Source of the DNA: Stenocarpella maydis | Lineage: Eukaryota > Ascomycota > Sordariomycetes > Diaporthales > Diaporthaceae | Length of the DNA: 64,000 nt | Direction of reading: 5' to 3' | Assembly (NCBI GenBank): GCA_002270565.1 | Contig: NQMI01000154.1 | Coordinates: 21,625-85,624 of the forward strand | Shown here: in pieces, positions 10,386 to 23,200 of the stretch | How the letters are laid out: each line of letters begins with the position of its first letter | Numbering within the stretch: the first letter of the stretch is position 1 | Notes under the pieces: generated by a model | What the model was told of the DNA's origin: nothing | Database searches by the model: none | Seen by the model: only the letters and a program-made list of their open reading frames with translations | Program-made: the position numbers and the translations under genes

Positions 10386-13300
10386 TCAAGGAGGAGGGTC
10401 CTTCCTCTTGCGCGCCCACCACGCGCCGACCTCGAGGCACTCGCCGCAGCTGGTGCCGTCGCGCTCGATGAGCTCCTTCATAAGCTTTCCCATCCACGTG
10501 TCCCACTCATCTGGCTTCTTGCCGCTCACCTCGCGCAGTGCCGGCTCCAGGCCCTCGATGAACTGCACCACCGTCTGCAGCGCCGTCTGCCGCAGCGCGA
10601 GCTGGCCGGCGCTGAGCGCCTTGTCCTTCTTGCTGCCGCCACCGTCCTCCCCGTCGCCGCCCGCGGACCCGCGCTTACCGCCGCTCCCACCCATGGCGGC
10701 GGCGGCGGCCGCGGCCTTGCCGATGGCCTTGGTCGTGTCGATGTAGCTCTTGCCGTCCTTGGTGACGACGCCGCCCACGCCCTCGCGCTCCCAGCGGACT
10801 TCAGAGAGCGGGATGGCCAGGCGCTTGGAGCCGCAGTTGGTCAGGAGCTGCTCCTGGACCATGAAGGCGCCGACGTTTGCGCAGGGGAACGCCAGCATCC
10901 TGTTCTTGTCCATGTACTTGCTTATCCAACCATTGTACTCGATCAGGTAGTTGTTCTGCGGGCCCGACAGCGGCGTGTTGTTATTGATCACGTACGCCCC
11001 CAGCTCCGCAACCTCCTTCTCGTAGTCGGCCTTCTTGCTGCTGCTGTTGTGGGGGGCGGCGGCTGGTGTCGCAGGGGTCGTTGGGGTGCTGACTTCGTCG
11101 CTGGCGGCCGCCGCGCTGTCTCTGGCTCCGGCGGCGGCGGCGGCGGCGCTGCGCCGGGCCCGGTGGCGGGTGTGTCGGGGACGTGCGGCCGGAGCATGCG
11201 TATGGGGTGGTCGCACTCCCACACCTCAAAGACGCCGCCGGGCTTCAGGATGCGCATGAAGTCGTCGATGAGGAGCGGGAAGTGGTCTGTCTGTATGGCC
11301 ATGGACATATCCTTGCACATGATGACATCGAACTCGTCCGGGCCAAAGGGGAGCGGCAGCTGTCGGATATCATGCTGGACAAAGTTCCACCTCATACTCT
11401 TGTCGGGTGGCTGCTCGGCCCAGTGGCTAGCGGACGCCGACGATGACGTCGAGGTCGAGCACAGGCGGTCCTTGGGCCCTCCGGCGGGGCCCGTCACGTG
11501 CGGCATGCCGGCGATGCCGCCCAGGGGGGCGATGTCGAGGCCTGTGAAGTGGACGTTAGGGAAGCCCTTGCGCGAGAAGTACGAGTGGCACATCATGCTC
11601 CAGAAGCCGTAGGCGCAGCCGATGTCGAGCACGCGCGTGGGCGGCTTGTTGTTGTAAACGGGCGAGCACAGCGGGCCGCCGAAGAGCCGGAAGAGGAGAA
11701 GGGTCCGGAGCGACTGGCGGTGCAGCTCGTGGAGGTCAATGGGCAGGGGATATGCCAGGGTCGGGTCGGCGAGGTAGGTGCGGCCATTGCTCTTGGTGAC
11801 GAAGGGCCTGCTGGGCCGGGACAGCGACCTCGTAGAGGAACCGTCTCCCTCCTTGTGTGGCGGCTCGCTGGACATTATTGTTCGGGCGCCGAGGGAGTCG
11901 GCCACGCTTTCTGTGCGGGAGGAATTGATGCTCTCTGTGCCGACCATGGTGGCATGGTTAGACTGTCTCCGGTCGCGCTTGCGGGCAGGGGGATCAGTCG
12001 CGGACGAGGTCGAGGTCGGGGTCGTGGAGGATGCCGCATTGGCCCAGTGGGTGCTCGGTGGTTTGCGGCTCAGCTCGTGGTTGTGCGCCAGTCTGTGGCT
12101 GAAGCCGCTGTCCGGGGTGGTGGGCCGGATGTGGTTGTTGTTGTGGTGCTGGTGGTGGTGGTGGTGGTGGTTTTGAGGTGAGAGCTGGCCGTGGCGGCCC
12201 TGTTGGTGTTGTGCGCGGCTCCGGGAGAAGGAAAGGGGGCTCCTGGATTTCTGGGAGGCGTCGCACACCGAGGTGGAGCTGGGCCTCAAGGAGGGGGGTC
12301 TGCGATGCTGCGATGGAGGGCCTGAGGTTGGCGGTGCTGACACGAGGGCAGCGGTAGCCGAGACGGCAGAGCTGTGGTCCCCTGGCCAGTCGCTTGAGGA
12401 TGCCCCGTCTGGGTATGACAGGGAGGAGGAAGCACGGCTCAACAAAGGCCCCGTGTAGGACTTGGGGGCACTGTCATGATATCCGTCAGTTGCATCACAG
12501 GCCCTGGCTGGTGGCCGGCGAGGAGATGATGGTGAGGACGAGGTGGAGGCCTCGGTCGGGAGGGCGGGAAGCTGCTTGTCATGGAGAGCAGCAGCAGTCA
12601 GGGACGACGAGGCCCTCCTGGCGGGCAGGCTGGCTGTGGGCGTCGCACTGGCAGAGCCACCACCAGCAGCAGCAGCAGCAGCCGAAGGTGTGGAAGCGGG
12701 TCTCTGCTGGGCCCTGTGCTGGGGGGCGTCGTCCCAATCTGGGCTGTGGCTGTTAGCTGCCGTCCGGATCCCGGTTCCGGATGCGATGGTGCTGGTGTTG
12801 GTGTTGGTGCTGGCGGTAGCACTGGTGTTGGTGGTGCTGGCGCTGCTGCTGCGACCGCGGCTGCGGTGGAGGTGGCTGGCAATGGTTGCACTGGCGGGGC
12901 GTTGTCGGTCGTCGTGTGTCAGTGCAGACGGGGCAGACGGGGCAGGATGTGACGAGACGCGAGAGAGGAAGTCGGGTGAGACGAGGCCTGGCGACGGCGA
13001 CTTGTCCGGACTCATCAATGCCTCGGCGCAGCCCTGATCCCTGGACCTGGACCTGGACCTGAACCTGAAGCGGGAAGTGGAATCCGACCTGGGCCTGGGC
13101 CTGGGGCTGCTGTTGCTGCTCCTGCTCGGGTCGGCCTGGCTGCTGGTGCTCTGGTGGGCGTGCGTGAGTGGCGGCCTGGAGCGTCCAGGAATCCGCAGGC
13201 GGCTCGTCCGGGTGGAGCTGGTCGACGACGGCGGCGGCGGCTGGCTGGCAGGCCCGGGAGGCTGGGCATCTGCGGTGGCGGCAGCGGGGGGAGGTATGGT

Positions 13301-13465
13301 CGAGCTGGTCGTGCGTGGCGATGGCGATGTCGATGGCGGCGTCGGCGGCGGCGGCTGCCGCTGGGTCGTCAAGGTGGGCTTTGGACTTGGCTTTGACCTC
13401 GCCGCCGATGCAAACTCGGCCGGAAACGGCGTCTTGCTGGCCGCAATGCCCCAAGCGTATTCCAT
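10386..13465 (-). CDS. SAM-dependent methyltransferase with a long disordered N-terminus (apparent frameshift)
   Basis: The ATG at 13465 opens a frame that reads through about 600 residues of Ser/Pro/Thr/Gln-rich, repeat-laden, probably disordered sequence (a poly-His/Asn patch included) into a class I methyltransferase domain. Motif I is VLDIGCAYGFW (about 611-621); later come HFTGLDIAP, WNFVQHDIRQLPLPF, DEFDVIMCKDMSMA and LKPGGVFEVWECDH. The fungal-type C-terminal extension continues (YEKEVAELGAYVI...NNYLIEYN...GSKRLAIPLSEVRWE) in another frame down to the stop at 10386. The switch falls in the CCG repeat at about 11125-11155. No plausible intron spans it, because the conserved residues just before must be kept. 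So there is either an indel error or a real one-base shift. The whole protein would be about 1,026 residues. Substrate unknown. Confidence 0.82.
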
Positions 13466-14990
13466 CTCTCTGCCTGCCTCTCTCTCTCCGTCTCCCAGCC
13501 CTCCTCCAACCAACCTCGAGCCTCGAAACTCGAACCCCGAGCCTGCAACTCCAAACCTTGCCCCGGCTCGGCTCCCACCAAGCTTAAGCTCCTTTCTGGT
13601 TAGAGGATCTGAGGCTGCTCCAGATGCTCAAGGGTGGGTGCCGCCGGGTGGGTATCCAGCACCTGCAGCAGACCCCTCCCCTCCTCTTAATAATCCCAAG
13701 GCAGGTATTAGTATATTCAAATCACCTCACTAGTCCCCACCGCCAAGCCTCTTTCGTCTCTGCTCTGGAGATTTCCGTCCGCAGCCCAGCCCTGCTAGGC
13801 AGCCTGATTGGGTTGGGGGGTTGTCAGCCCGCTCGCCCCCGGCGCGGCCCCTGGCACTCGGTCGACGACGAGTCGTTCTTTTTGGTGGGCACCCGCAGCC
13901 GACGAGGATAATCCCACGTGCTGCCCTGCCTCTCTCTTGTTGTGTGGGACCGACCAGGCTGTGCGCGTGTGATGGGCGCAGTCGGTCAACGCAGTCAGTT
14001 GGTCAGTGCTGCAATGTAAAGTCAGTCAGGCAAATAAATTGGTTGCTATTTTGGTCCGATTGTCTGGAGCCCGCCTGTGTTGTGCGTGCGACTGTGACGG
14101 TTTTGTGAGGGCGACACTGGCTGGCAGTTGCTACTGCTTGGCCTGAGAGTGCGTTTGTTTGTTTTTGGTCGTCGTTGAATATTCTTCAGCCAATGCGACA
14201 ACAGAAGAAGCAACCGCTCTCTCTGTCCGTCTGTTGGTTCTGGTCGCTCTTGCTTGCTTGCTTGCTGTCTTCTCAGTGCAAGTGCAACTGCAAGTCAAGA
14301 ATGGAGTGTTCTGATTGATTAGATTCATGCAGACCCTCCCCTAGCCTCGGCTCCCTGCCCTGGTTAGTCGACAACAGGTTGAAAAAAAAACACTGAGAGT
14401 ACAGAAGGGTGAGGGGAAAAAAAGGCCCGAAAAAAAAGAAACAAAAAAAAAGAGCCGTCGATGCCCTGTCCTGGTCTGCGGGCCCAAAATTGGTCTCCGG
14501 GTCTGTCTCCCCGAAGCCGGACCCCTATAGTCTGAGCCGTGTCACTTTGGTGATCAACCAGCTATCGTTCGTTGCTTGCAGGCTACCAGCAAGTGTCACA
14601 CTGGTCTGGGCTCTGCCTTTTTATTTGCTGCTGTTGTTGTTGTTTTCTTTTCTTTTTCTCTTCGTCGGCAACCTCTTCTTCTTCACTTGCTCAGCTCAAC
14701 TTGGAGAGGCGCTGGCCACTTGATGAGCCGTGATGTGATCGATGATCGAGTAATGGCAGGGGAAATGATGATGAGAGATGACGCAGTCGTAGATGATAGA
14801 CTTCGGGGTTGGAGGCCTGTTGCTGATCGGTATGTCCGGAAGGGTTGTTGCGTATATTCAGACTCGGGTTCCGGGCTGCAGGTTTCGGATCCATGACTTC
14901 TCAATGCTCATGCCAATTCAACCCGGGCCAGTCAGTTTGTCGCTGGTCTTTGACCGAATAGATCCTCTCTCTCTATCCCTCCCTCCCTCC

Positions 14991-15029
<39 letters not shown>

Positions 15030-18000
15030 ACTCTCCTCTTCACACGTCCACTCCTCCGTGGGCCCATGCAACGCTTCCAATGTGAGGCTTGCAAGGTTGG
15101 CCGCAATGGCTGGGCTGGTAGGCTGGGCCTCGATGCACCCTCAACGCGATGGATGGTTGCGCACTGCGGGGTATCTCGACGGCAATCTCGGTCCGCCACC
15201 TTGAATCGTACGTGATGTCCAGCAGGCTGGCGGGCTGAGAGAAGGCTATTCGAGCGCTATGTTATGTTACAACGGTGCAGTATCAAGGTCAAGGGTTGCG
15301 GCAGACGAGGGAATCGATCCAAGGATAAGGGTATCTGGTATTATAGGTAAGGAAGCATGAGCAGCGGGAGGAGGAACTTTTAAGTGTCCAGTGGCCGCAA
15401 GACATGCGCCCCCGCTGGCACAAAACGAAAATGAAACATTCAACAAGCAGGCAGGCAGGCAGACGACTGACTGACTGACGACCAAGGCTCGTATATCACT
15501 GGCAGCAACTAGCTGCACATCCAGAGCAGGGAGCTAGGCAAAGGTACTCGGAAGGGGGGGGAGAGGGAACAAAGGCCCTCCTCCGGGACCCGCCTGGATG
15601 GTAAGCACATATGCATCCTGCTTCATTCCTATATATCCGAGGCGGCCAATCTGTTGTGCCATCGCGTAGGCAAGACCTCGGCGTGTCGTCTCACCAGTCT
15701 ACCTTCACTACTGTGTGTTACCCCAGCTCGCGTTGCTTCTGGCCCTCCCTTTCTTTTCGCCCTTGGCCCCCATGTTGTGACACCACTCCCTCCCTCGACA
15801 TGCACACATTGGTACTACATGGTACTCAGCAGGTGTCTACTTGCTGACGACAGGCTTCCCTCCTGTGCCGTCTCCTGGAAAATCTTGCAAACCTTGGAAA
15901 TCGGCGCCGGACCGTTGCATTGGGAGCGCGCCAGGGACCCAGCCAGCCTAGCCATCAAGCCAGCTTGAGTTTATTACTTTTGCTTCTTTATGACCCGGGC
16001 CCCTGCAGCGAGTTAGCAGCAGCATCGACTTCCGCTGCCACGTGAAAGGGGGAAAATTCGAGCCGGAAGCGCGCCACCCTCTGGATAGATTCGAGCCCGT
16101 GCCCGAGAAGTCCATCAAAAAAGGAATGCCCCGCTCCGTTTTTGTCAACTGGTCACTCTCCCATCCAGCCTATTCGCGCTTGGCCTCCTCTCGGGGAATT
16201 ACCTAGCTACATATACTATGACTATACTAGACACCCGTTGGGCCTATTTTCCGCCTTCTTCTTCTCTGGCTCGACGGTCCGGCCGCTCTTGGTCCGGATT
16301 CACAGGCAAAAGTGTGTCCAGATGTCCTCGGCGTTCCCTAGGGCAGGTTTCCCTCGCGCCCGCTGATTGGGCCCCCCACCTCCACCGGCATTATATATCG
16401 GTACCAAGCTATGGCGAATGTTGGTTGGCACATCGGTCTGTGCTGTGCAGAAGCAGCTGCGTGAGCGGGTGTGGTGGTGCGTGTCGTGTGCGAGCGCGCG
16501 CGATCCTCGATCCTACCCCCCCCGCCTTTAGATTATCGTCGCATGCATCCGCGCCAGCGTCTTGCGAGCAGCCGTCGTTATTCTTAGGTCCCTCCCTCCA
16601 CCCCTTCCCTTCTCCTTTGCATCGCCTAGGTGTTGTCCCGCAGCCACCGCTGGGGGGAAGGGGGGAGACTCCGACTACCTACCTAGCCTACCATGCCTGC
16701 CCGTCGTCATGCATGAGTTGTTGCTGCCTGCGTTGCATTGCCTAGGTCAACCTCGTAATGAAGTACATATGTAGGTCGAGCCTACACGCGAGAAAAAGTC
16801 GCGAGTCCGTGATGTTCTGGACAAGCGTCTGCGCGATGGGACCCCTATATCTGACCATGCGCGAAAATCCTGCGCAGAGAGTGTCGGAGCTATGGCATTC
16901 TTTCAGGTCGTGCCGCATATGGGCGTCCCCTACCCTGGTCTCGGGGGAGGGGGGAATCCTCTGCAAGCTCATCATCTTGACTAACTCAGGGTTCCTCCGT
17001 CTGGCAGTCCAACCGGCCGGACGGACACAAATGGACCGCTGCGGTTCTGGCGATGACGTTTCATCGATCTACGGAGAGATCTCCGTGGCCCCCTCTCTTG
17101 GGGGCCTGGTCGGCCGGAATCTTAGGAGGGTGCCTCGGCAGACAGTTTTTTGGCCATTTGAGGTTGGTTTTGTCTCTTCCCTGCGCGCCGGCATAATTCA
17201 GCGCCTATGTAGAGATGGTTATATCGTGGGTTAATACTCGCAAGCTCGACGAGCCGTTCCCCAGCGAGAATGAGTTGGTTGGTTGGCTTACCCAGCGCGG
17301 ATATATCCGTCAGGCGGGCGGCCCGTGTAACATGGGTGCCTATCAGCACCACCAAGGGGGAGAGAGAGAGAGCTCAGGCGTGGAGGGTGGCATGCTGGTA
17401 GGGCCTATGCCCAATGCTCGCCCACGGCACAGCGGAGGCCGAGGCAGCTGACGGGGCGGTCGAGGCGCGACATCAGGCTATGGCATCAATCTTCAGGACA
17501 GCTGGGCAGACGACTCGGCGAGTGACGAAACTGGGATGCTGTCCAGGTCCTCCGAGCCGCTTCGGTAGGTGGACACGAGGTGTGCGGCCTCCTGGACATC
17601 GGTCTCCAAGACCCGGACCCCCTTTGCTTCTTCAGTGCCGGGTTTCACCAAGCGTAACGAGGTCCTCGAGACCTTTTCTCCGGTGCTCTCACGCGAACCA
17701 GACCACACCCAGCAACCAGGCAGGCGTGTCCCCTGGGCCGCTGCACCCCAACGGCGTGACTTTCTTGGCCGGGCATTGACAGGAGCAGGCTGATAGGTAC
17801 AAAATAGTGGCTGCTTTCGCTGCTGTGAGTCAGCCGCCCATGATTCGCCGTTGGGGTCCCGCCCAGAACTCGTAACCCGGCTGGCCTCGAGAACCAGAAT
17901 CAGCACTAGTATTGCTGTACCCGCCGAGCGTCAATGGGGCTCGTTTTCAACCGTACCGCACTACGCCCCGTCCCTACGTCCCGCAGGATGAACTGTAACA

Positions 18001-19387
18001 CTGGCACCGGGGGGGTTGGGTGGGGGCGACCCGAATGTGTCGTCGCCGGGTGTGTGCCTGGCCAAGACTTCACACTATATCTATGTCGCGGAGGAGACAC
18101 AAGGGTCGGCACCGGCCTCGTCCAAGTTCGATACGAAGCACGGAACAGTATGGCCCTTTCATGGTTGCCAAAATAACATCTACCAGCGACTAGTTAACTG
18201 CCTTCTCGTATTCAATGTGCGGTCCACTGCCTTCGGTGGCTGTTCATCTCCCAGCCTGGGTCGATGCGCCGGAACCCGATATTGGGATGGTTTCCTAATT
18301 TGGGACGACGACTTCATCCCACCAGCCGGCCTTCCGGGCCCAAGGCTGCTGAAGTTCGAAGTTGGACTCGGGCAGAACCAAGGACCCTTTGCCACGGTGG
18401 CCGCTTAATATCAACCTAGATGTCAAACGTAGCGTCTTACACGCCTGTAATGTTTTTCTCTTTCTCTTTCTTTCCTTTTTTTTTTGGAGGGGCTCCGTTT
18501 AGGATCGTATTGAGGACGCGAGGCTGGATCGAGTTTTATGTTTTGGCCCTTTTTTTTCCTTCGCTGTCGCTACACTTGTGTTTGTCGCGGAAACCCTCAG
18601 TCGCTGGCACGGCTCATACTTGATTCCCCCACGACAAGGAAATCAGTCGGTCAGTTCGAGGTACTAATTGGCATCGGATGGTTTGAGAGTGTCCCCGTGG
18701 GTGGTGGCCTGAGCCGTCGATGTGGTCTGGAGACGCTCAGAGTCGTGCTGGTGGTAGACTGGCCTGGGTTGTGTTTACTCTCCTGGGCTCTCGCAGCCCT
18801 CGATGAAGGAAGCTCCACTGCCAGAGCAGAGAGCAGAGAGCAGAGCAGAGGCGGGGCGTCGCGGCAGCTCGCCTGGAAGGGTACAGGGTATGGAGTACCT
18901 GCTCTACTCAGTATCCACCTGGTGTTAGGAAGTACATAGTACTTGCGGAGTACCGTGGGCCTGGTCTGTGCCATCCCCGGCAGGCACCTTTTGACGTCCC
19001 GCTTCCAAACGTCACTCGCCAGCTTGGAGCCTCAACCTCGTGCAGCTCACCACCCTCACACTGAGAGGCAATATCAATTCCATCTTGATCTTGGTCGTTG
19101 GGTGGGATTCTCGTCTCAGGCCTGTGAGAACCCCAGCTCGCACCAGCCGGTGGGGCGCATGGATCACCAGCTGTGGAACCCCTGGCCTCCCTCGTGGGAA
19201 CGGTGACATACGCATCCTCCCTCATCGCCTCCATCCACAAGGCTCAACCTCAGCCCCAGCACCAGCCTGGGCTCCGCCCTGCCTCACCTTACAGCTCCGG
19301 CCTTAGTTCAGTTATGAGACCGGTCATTCTTGCTTCCAGTCCAGCCTCATAGCGAGTGGAAGCACCCCGTGGGTAGAGAGAGGCAAC
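13466..19387. other. 5.9-kb gene-free region between divergent genes
   Basis: Contains no reading frame with recognisable domains. It has simple-sequence tracts: GCTT repeats near 14244-14263, a CT tract at 14964-15036, GCAG and GACT tetranucleotide repeats near 15450-15480. It separates the methyltransferase (minus) from MED7 (plus), so it must hold both promoters. Non-coding transcripts cannot be excluded. Confidence 0.5.
14964..15036. repeat. CT-rich tract
   Basis: CT and CCCT repeats over about 70 bp. CT-rich tracts are frequent in fungal promoters, but no start of transcription can be assigned here. Confidence 0.75.
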
Positions 19388-20289
19388 ATGGCAGACCCGG
19401 CCCAACATCAAGCTCCAAACATCTCATCGACTTATCCCAACCCGCCCGAGTTCCTCTGGCGCGACTTCACACCAGACAAGATCTCGCGCTACGATGATCT
19501 CAGCAAGAAGTGGCGCGACGAACACCCAGAGGCTGACACCCAGGCACCCATCATCATACCCCATCTCCCGGACGACCTGAGGCATCTGCAGCCACCACCC
19601 GAGCCAGCAGAAGGCGCGTGGAGGCTCTACGGCGATCGCTTCACTGTGAGTCTCAGGGCTCACCCCCACCCCCTTTTATCACACGCGGCGGATGCTGACG
19701 AGTCCTGCAGCTCAAGGATGAGCTCCCCACCCTCGAGGAGATGGGCGTGCCCCGCCTCGTCCCCAGCGCGTCCCAGCCCACACCAGCCAGCCACTCCTCG
19801 CCGGACGCGAACCGCGAGCGCGCCCTGAACCTCAAGCGGCTGGCCAAGTCGGCCCTCCTCAACTTCCTCGAGCTCGTCGGCGCCGCCAGCATCAACCCGG
19901 GGGCCATCCTCGACAAGGCCGGCGACATCCAGACCATCCTCCTCAACATGCACCACGGCATCAACGAGTACCGCCCCCACCAGGCCCGCGAGAGCCTCAT
20001 CCAGACCATGCAGACCCGCCTCGACCAGGTCCGCGCCGAGACCGCCGCCGTCAACGCCGTCACCGACAAGGCCCGGCGCGTCCTCGAGGGCCTCGGGAGC
20101 ATCGAGATCCCCGCGCTCGCCGGGGCCGCCCCGCCTGGCGCGGGGGCCGGCGTCGGCGCCGGCGGCGGGGGGGAAGACGGCGCCATGGCCTTTGACGCGG
20201 AGGACGACGAGCTATGGGCCGAGGCGGCTGAGGCCTCCTGGGCCGGCTCTCCTCGGGGGTCTTTGCGCCCGGGTGGTGGCGGCATCTGA
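19388..20289 (+). CDS. MED7: Mediator complex subunit 7
   Basis: Two exons, 19388-19645 and 19711-20289, joined in phase 0 across a 65-nt intron (GTGAGT donor, TGCAG acceptor), encode 278 residues. The N-terminus has the MED7 hallmark YPNPPEFLWRDFT (about 16-28), then a Pro-rich segment. The long helical region LKRLAKSALLNFLELVG and ILLNMHHGINEYRPHQARESL (about 125-185) matches the MED7 coiled core that pairs with MED21 in the Mediator middle module, which links transcription factors to RNA polymerase II. The C-terminal tail is Gly/Ala-rich and acidic and looks lineage specific. Length and order fit the family. Confidence 0.95.
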
Positions 20290-23200
20290 AGTGCTCCGGG
20301 GTGTCGGAGCTGTATGATATACCCCTGAATTTAGCAATCTGACCTCGAGGCATGTTCGGTGTGAATTAGTGACTGTTGCTAGGGTGAGAAGCCACAGTTC
20401 TGGTCACCCAGAGGAGTGTGGAACTGTTTCTCACCCGGGGTGTCTAAGCTAAAGGGCTGGTCCAGGACACGGTACTTGCTTGCGCCCTGCAGCACAAGAC
20501 ATCACTTGCAGATTACGAGGCCTTACCCGGTCTCAAGGACTCACTCCTAACATGAACAGTGACCACTTTACCACAGGGTCCTCATGAACCTCCCGAGGCT
20601 CTCCCATGCGGTCCTTCCGCCGGGATCCCTCGTAAGATACAAATTGTATGCACATGTTTGAGGGAGTCACGTCAGGCTTGTTTCCCGCATGCCAGGATTA
20701 CCTCTGGTGGGCCACTAGCGCTAGCCTATTCAGACTACAGAGCTGCGGTCCCAGAACAGCTGGCTGGTTCAGTTTCGCCCTCCCCGGACCCCCGATCTCG
20801 TATATGATGGCCCCTTCTGCCAGTCGTTAATGGCTTCAAAGTCGGGCTGAACAGGGAGACACCAGTATGTCGTGCAGGAATTGGGAATGCACGCCGGGTT
20901 GCCCCTTTGTTCTGGGGCTATGGGGGGGGGGGTGTCATTTACCTCACAAATCCTGCTGGAGGCTTGAAAGCTGCGGGACTTTACTGAGAGGTAAGTAGAC
21001 ACCGACACGTGGGGAAGAAGTGACAGCGCACTTGTTTTGTAGCAACGACGGCCGTCATGCCTTTTTGCCGAGATCTCGGGTATTGCACACGCAGGAATAG
21101 AGGGTGCCTGCAGCAATGGCATCTCGAGGGCAGAGAGGAGAGGGTTCAGATACACACCCAACAACACCTGCTTAGTCCCATGGCAGCCACCCTTGCAACA
21201 CCCCATTCCTGCAGCACACACCCCCACAGCTCAGAACTAGAATACGCAACTCTCAAAACACGTATTTGTGATGACCGGCTCTGGTAGTAAGCAATATTTA
21301 AAATCGACGTCGTCCGTTACGTTCAATTGGCACCCTCGGGTTAAATATTTCCTAGTATAGGCTGAGTGAGCAGCTCTACTGTAATAGCCGAGGAATAAGC
21401 ATAGCGAGGAAGTTAGTTACCCCTGGAGCAAAACGGAAAAATGGTAATGATGAGGTGGAGCTTTCTCGATTATATGAGCGCGTGGTGGCTAGCCAAGTAC
21501 CTAGGTTATCTTCACACCCTTCCTCGTTATTACCCTCCTTCCTGAATATCAAGATATCAATGATATCGTCCCCGAGGTATATATAGTATATAAGGAGGTA
21601 TATTGATTAACGAATCTATGCACTCCGTTTAGACTTTTACTAATCCAGCTATGAGACATTCTACCACTTTGCATGGTAAATAGAGAGCTCCGCTCATCAT
21701 TACCCTTTTGCTTCCCTTTAGGGTAAATTCCTTGATACCCTTGATAATACTTGTACCTACTATAATAATGCGACTGATATGCTGCTGTCCTAGCTGTGTC
21801 CACAGGTATGGATATCTGAGTCTTTTATTAAATGCTATAGCAGCTAATGCACCCAGTTACTCAGTGTGAAACTAGTTAGGTCACCCATACAGTATTACAA
21901 GAGCTAGGACTAACTCGAAATCTCCGGACGGTCTAACTGTATTTCACCCCACCCGGATGATAATCATAGTACCATATATCAGAACAAGGCTGTCCCCCAA
22001 GGCACTAGCCACATTGTCCAGAAACAAGAGATATTAACTACTAAATCAGGGACAGATTAACTAACAGCCGCTGATAAAGTGAAGTCAGGGCTGAGGGAAC
22101 TCGACCCCGGCTCCAATGGGTCTAGACACTTTGCAGGAAATGCCGATGCGGCCGCCGCCGTGACTTGAGCGATGCGCCGCCAAGTCAGGGAGCGTGGCCC
22201 TTCGGACTAGATGCCGGGCAGGCGATGCGTTGTTTTCATTTGCCTGTGGTATCTGAACCCAGCCATGTCAAGCGCTGAGAATAGTCACCGGCAGAGCAAG
22301 GATCTGCATCGCGAACCTGGAACATTGAGCAATTTGGACGGCGAGCTTGGTGGCCACCTAGGTTTCGTGCCAGGTAATTCGAGAGCATCAGGCCCCGATG
22401 GCTTGATGGATCTTGACCATGATTTAACTACGGCTCCTCTGGAAGCCAACACAACCTGCGAGCCAAGTCCGTCCAGCAGTCCTGACCAAGCCTCCAAGGA
22501 GACCTCTCATCCCCCGTTTTTACGAACACACAATTTTTTGTTTTTTTTTTTTTTTTTAAAAAAAAAACCCCCCAGCGCCACGGCATTTCGCATCCGTTTC
22601 GGAGGACCCTTTTGGATTCGGCCTATCGCCTAACCTCACAGCCCCCCTGCGACACTAGGGGAGAAAGTTTACCTTTGGCGATCGATGATCCGGGTTGGGG
22701 GGGGGGGAGGCTCGTGTGATTCTGATCTAGGCCCCGCAGATTATGCTTAAACATGGTGGCCCACCTGGACGACTCTGCGGCGCGTCTCTCTGATCCCCGC
22801 TCGGCCTCTATCCTGAGACGCCTGACGCAACGGGGAGCTTCAATGTCGCCCGCCCTCTGTTGGTACGATATATGATGCTCTACTGTCCCCACATATGAGC
22901 CTGGTATGGGAGCAGGCCGCACACTACGCTAGTAGCGTGGGGGTTCAAATCTGGGGCATCCAGATGCCGTCGATTCTCGTCGCGGGCCGAGGGTTTGGGA
23001 ATCACCCAAGCAGTTACCGCTAGTTGACCGGACCCTCAGGTGCTGTTCGCCACCGGCTAGAGAAGGAAAAGAAGGAAAGAAACAGAGGGGAGATGGCAGG
23101 CAACTTTGAGTTGCACGCGGGCGCACCCTCCCATATCTAGTGGAAAGTCTAATAAGTTTTTTGTATAATGCATCTGTCGCCCGCGCATTGGGGGTGTTTG

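Noticed and set aside
10080..11612. 510-codon plus-strand frame opposite the methyltransferase
   Set aside because: It is the antisense of GC-rich coding sequence; the minus strand carries the SAM motifs and the plus product is low-complexity without domains.
16218..17234. Two adjacent plus-strand frames of 175 and 158 codons
   Set aside because: No recognisable sequence pattern, Cys/Ser/Arg-rich as expected from non-coding sequence.
19653..20285. 210-codon minus-strand frame over MED7 exon 2
   Set aside because: Shadow of MED7 in GC-rich sequence; no domain.
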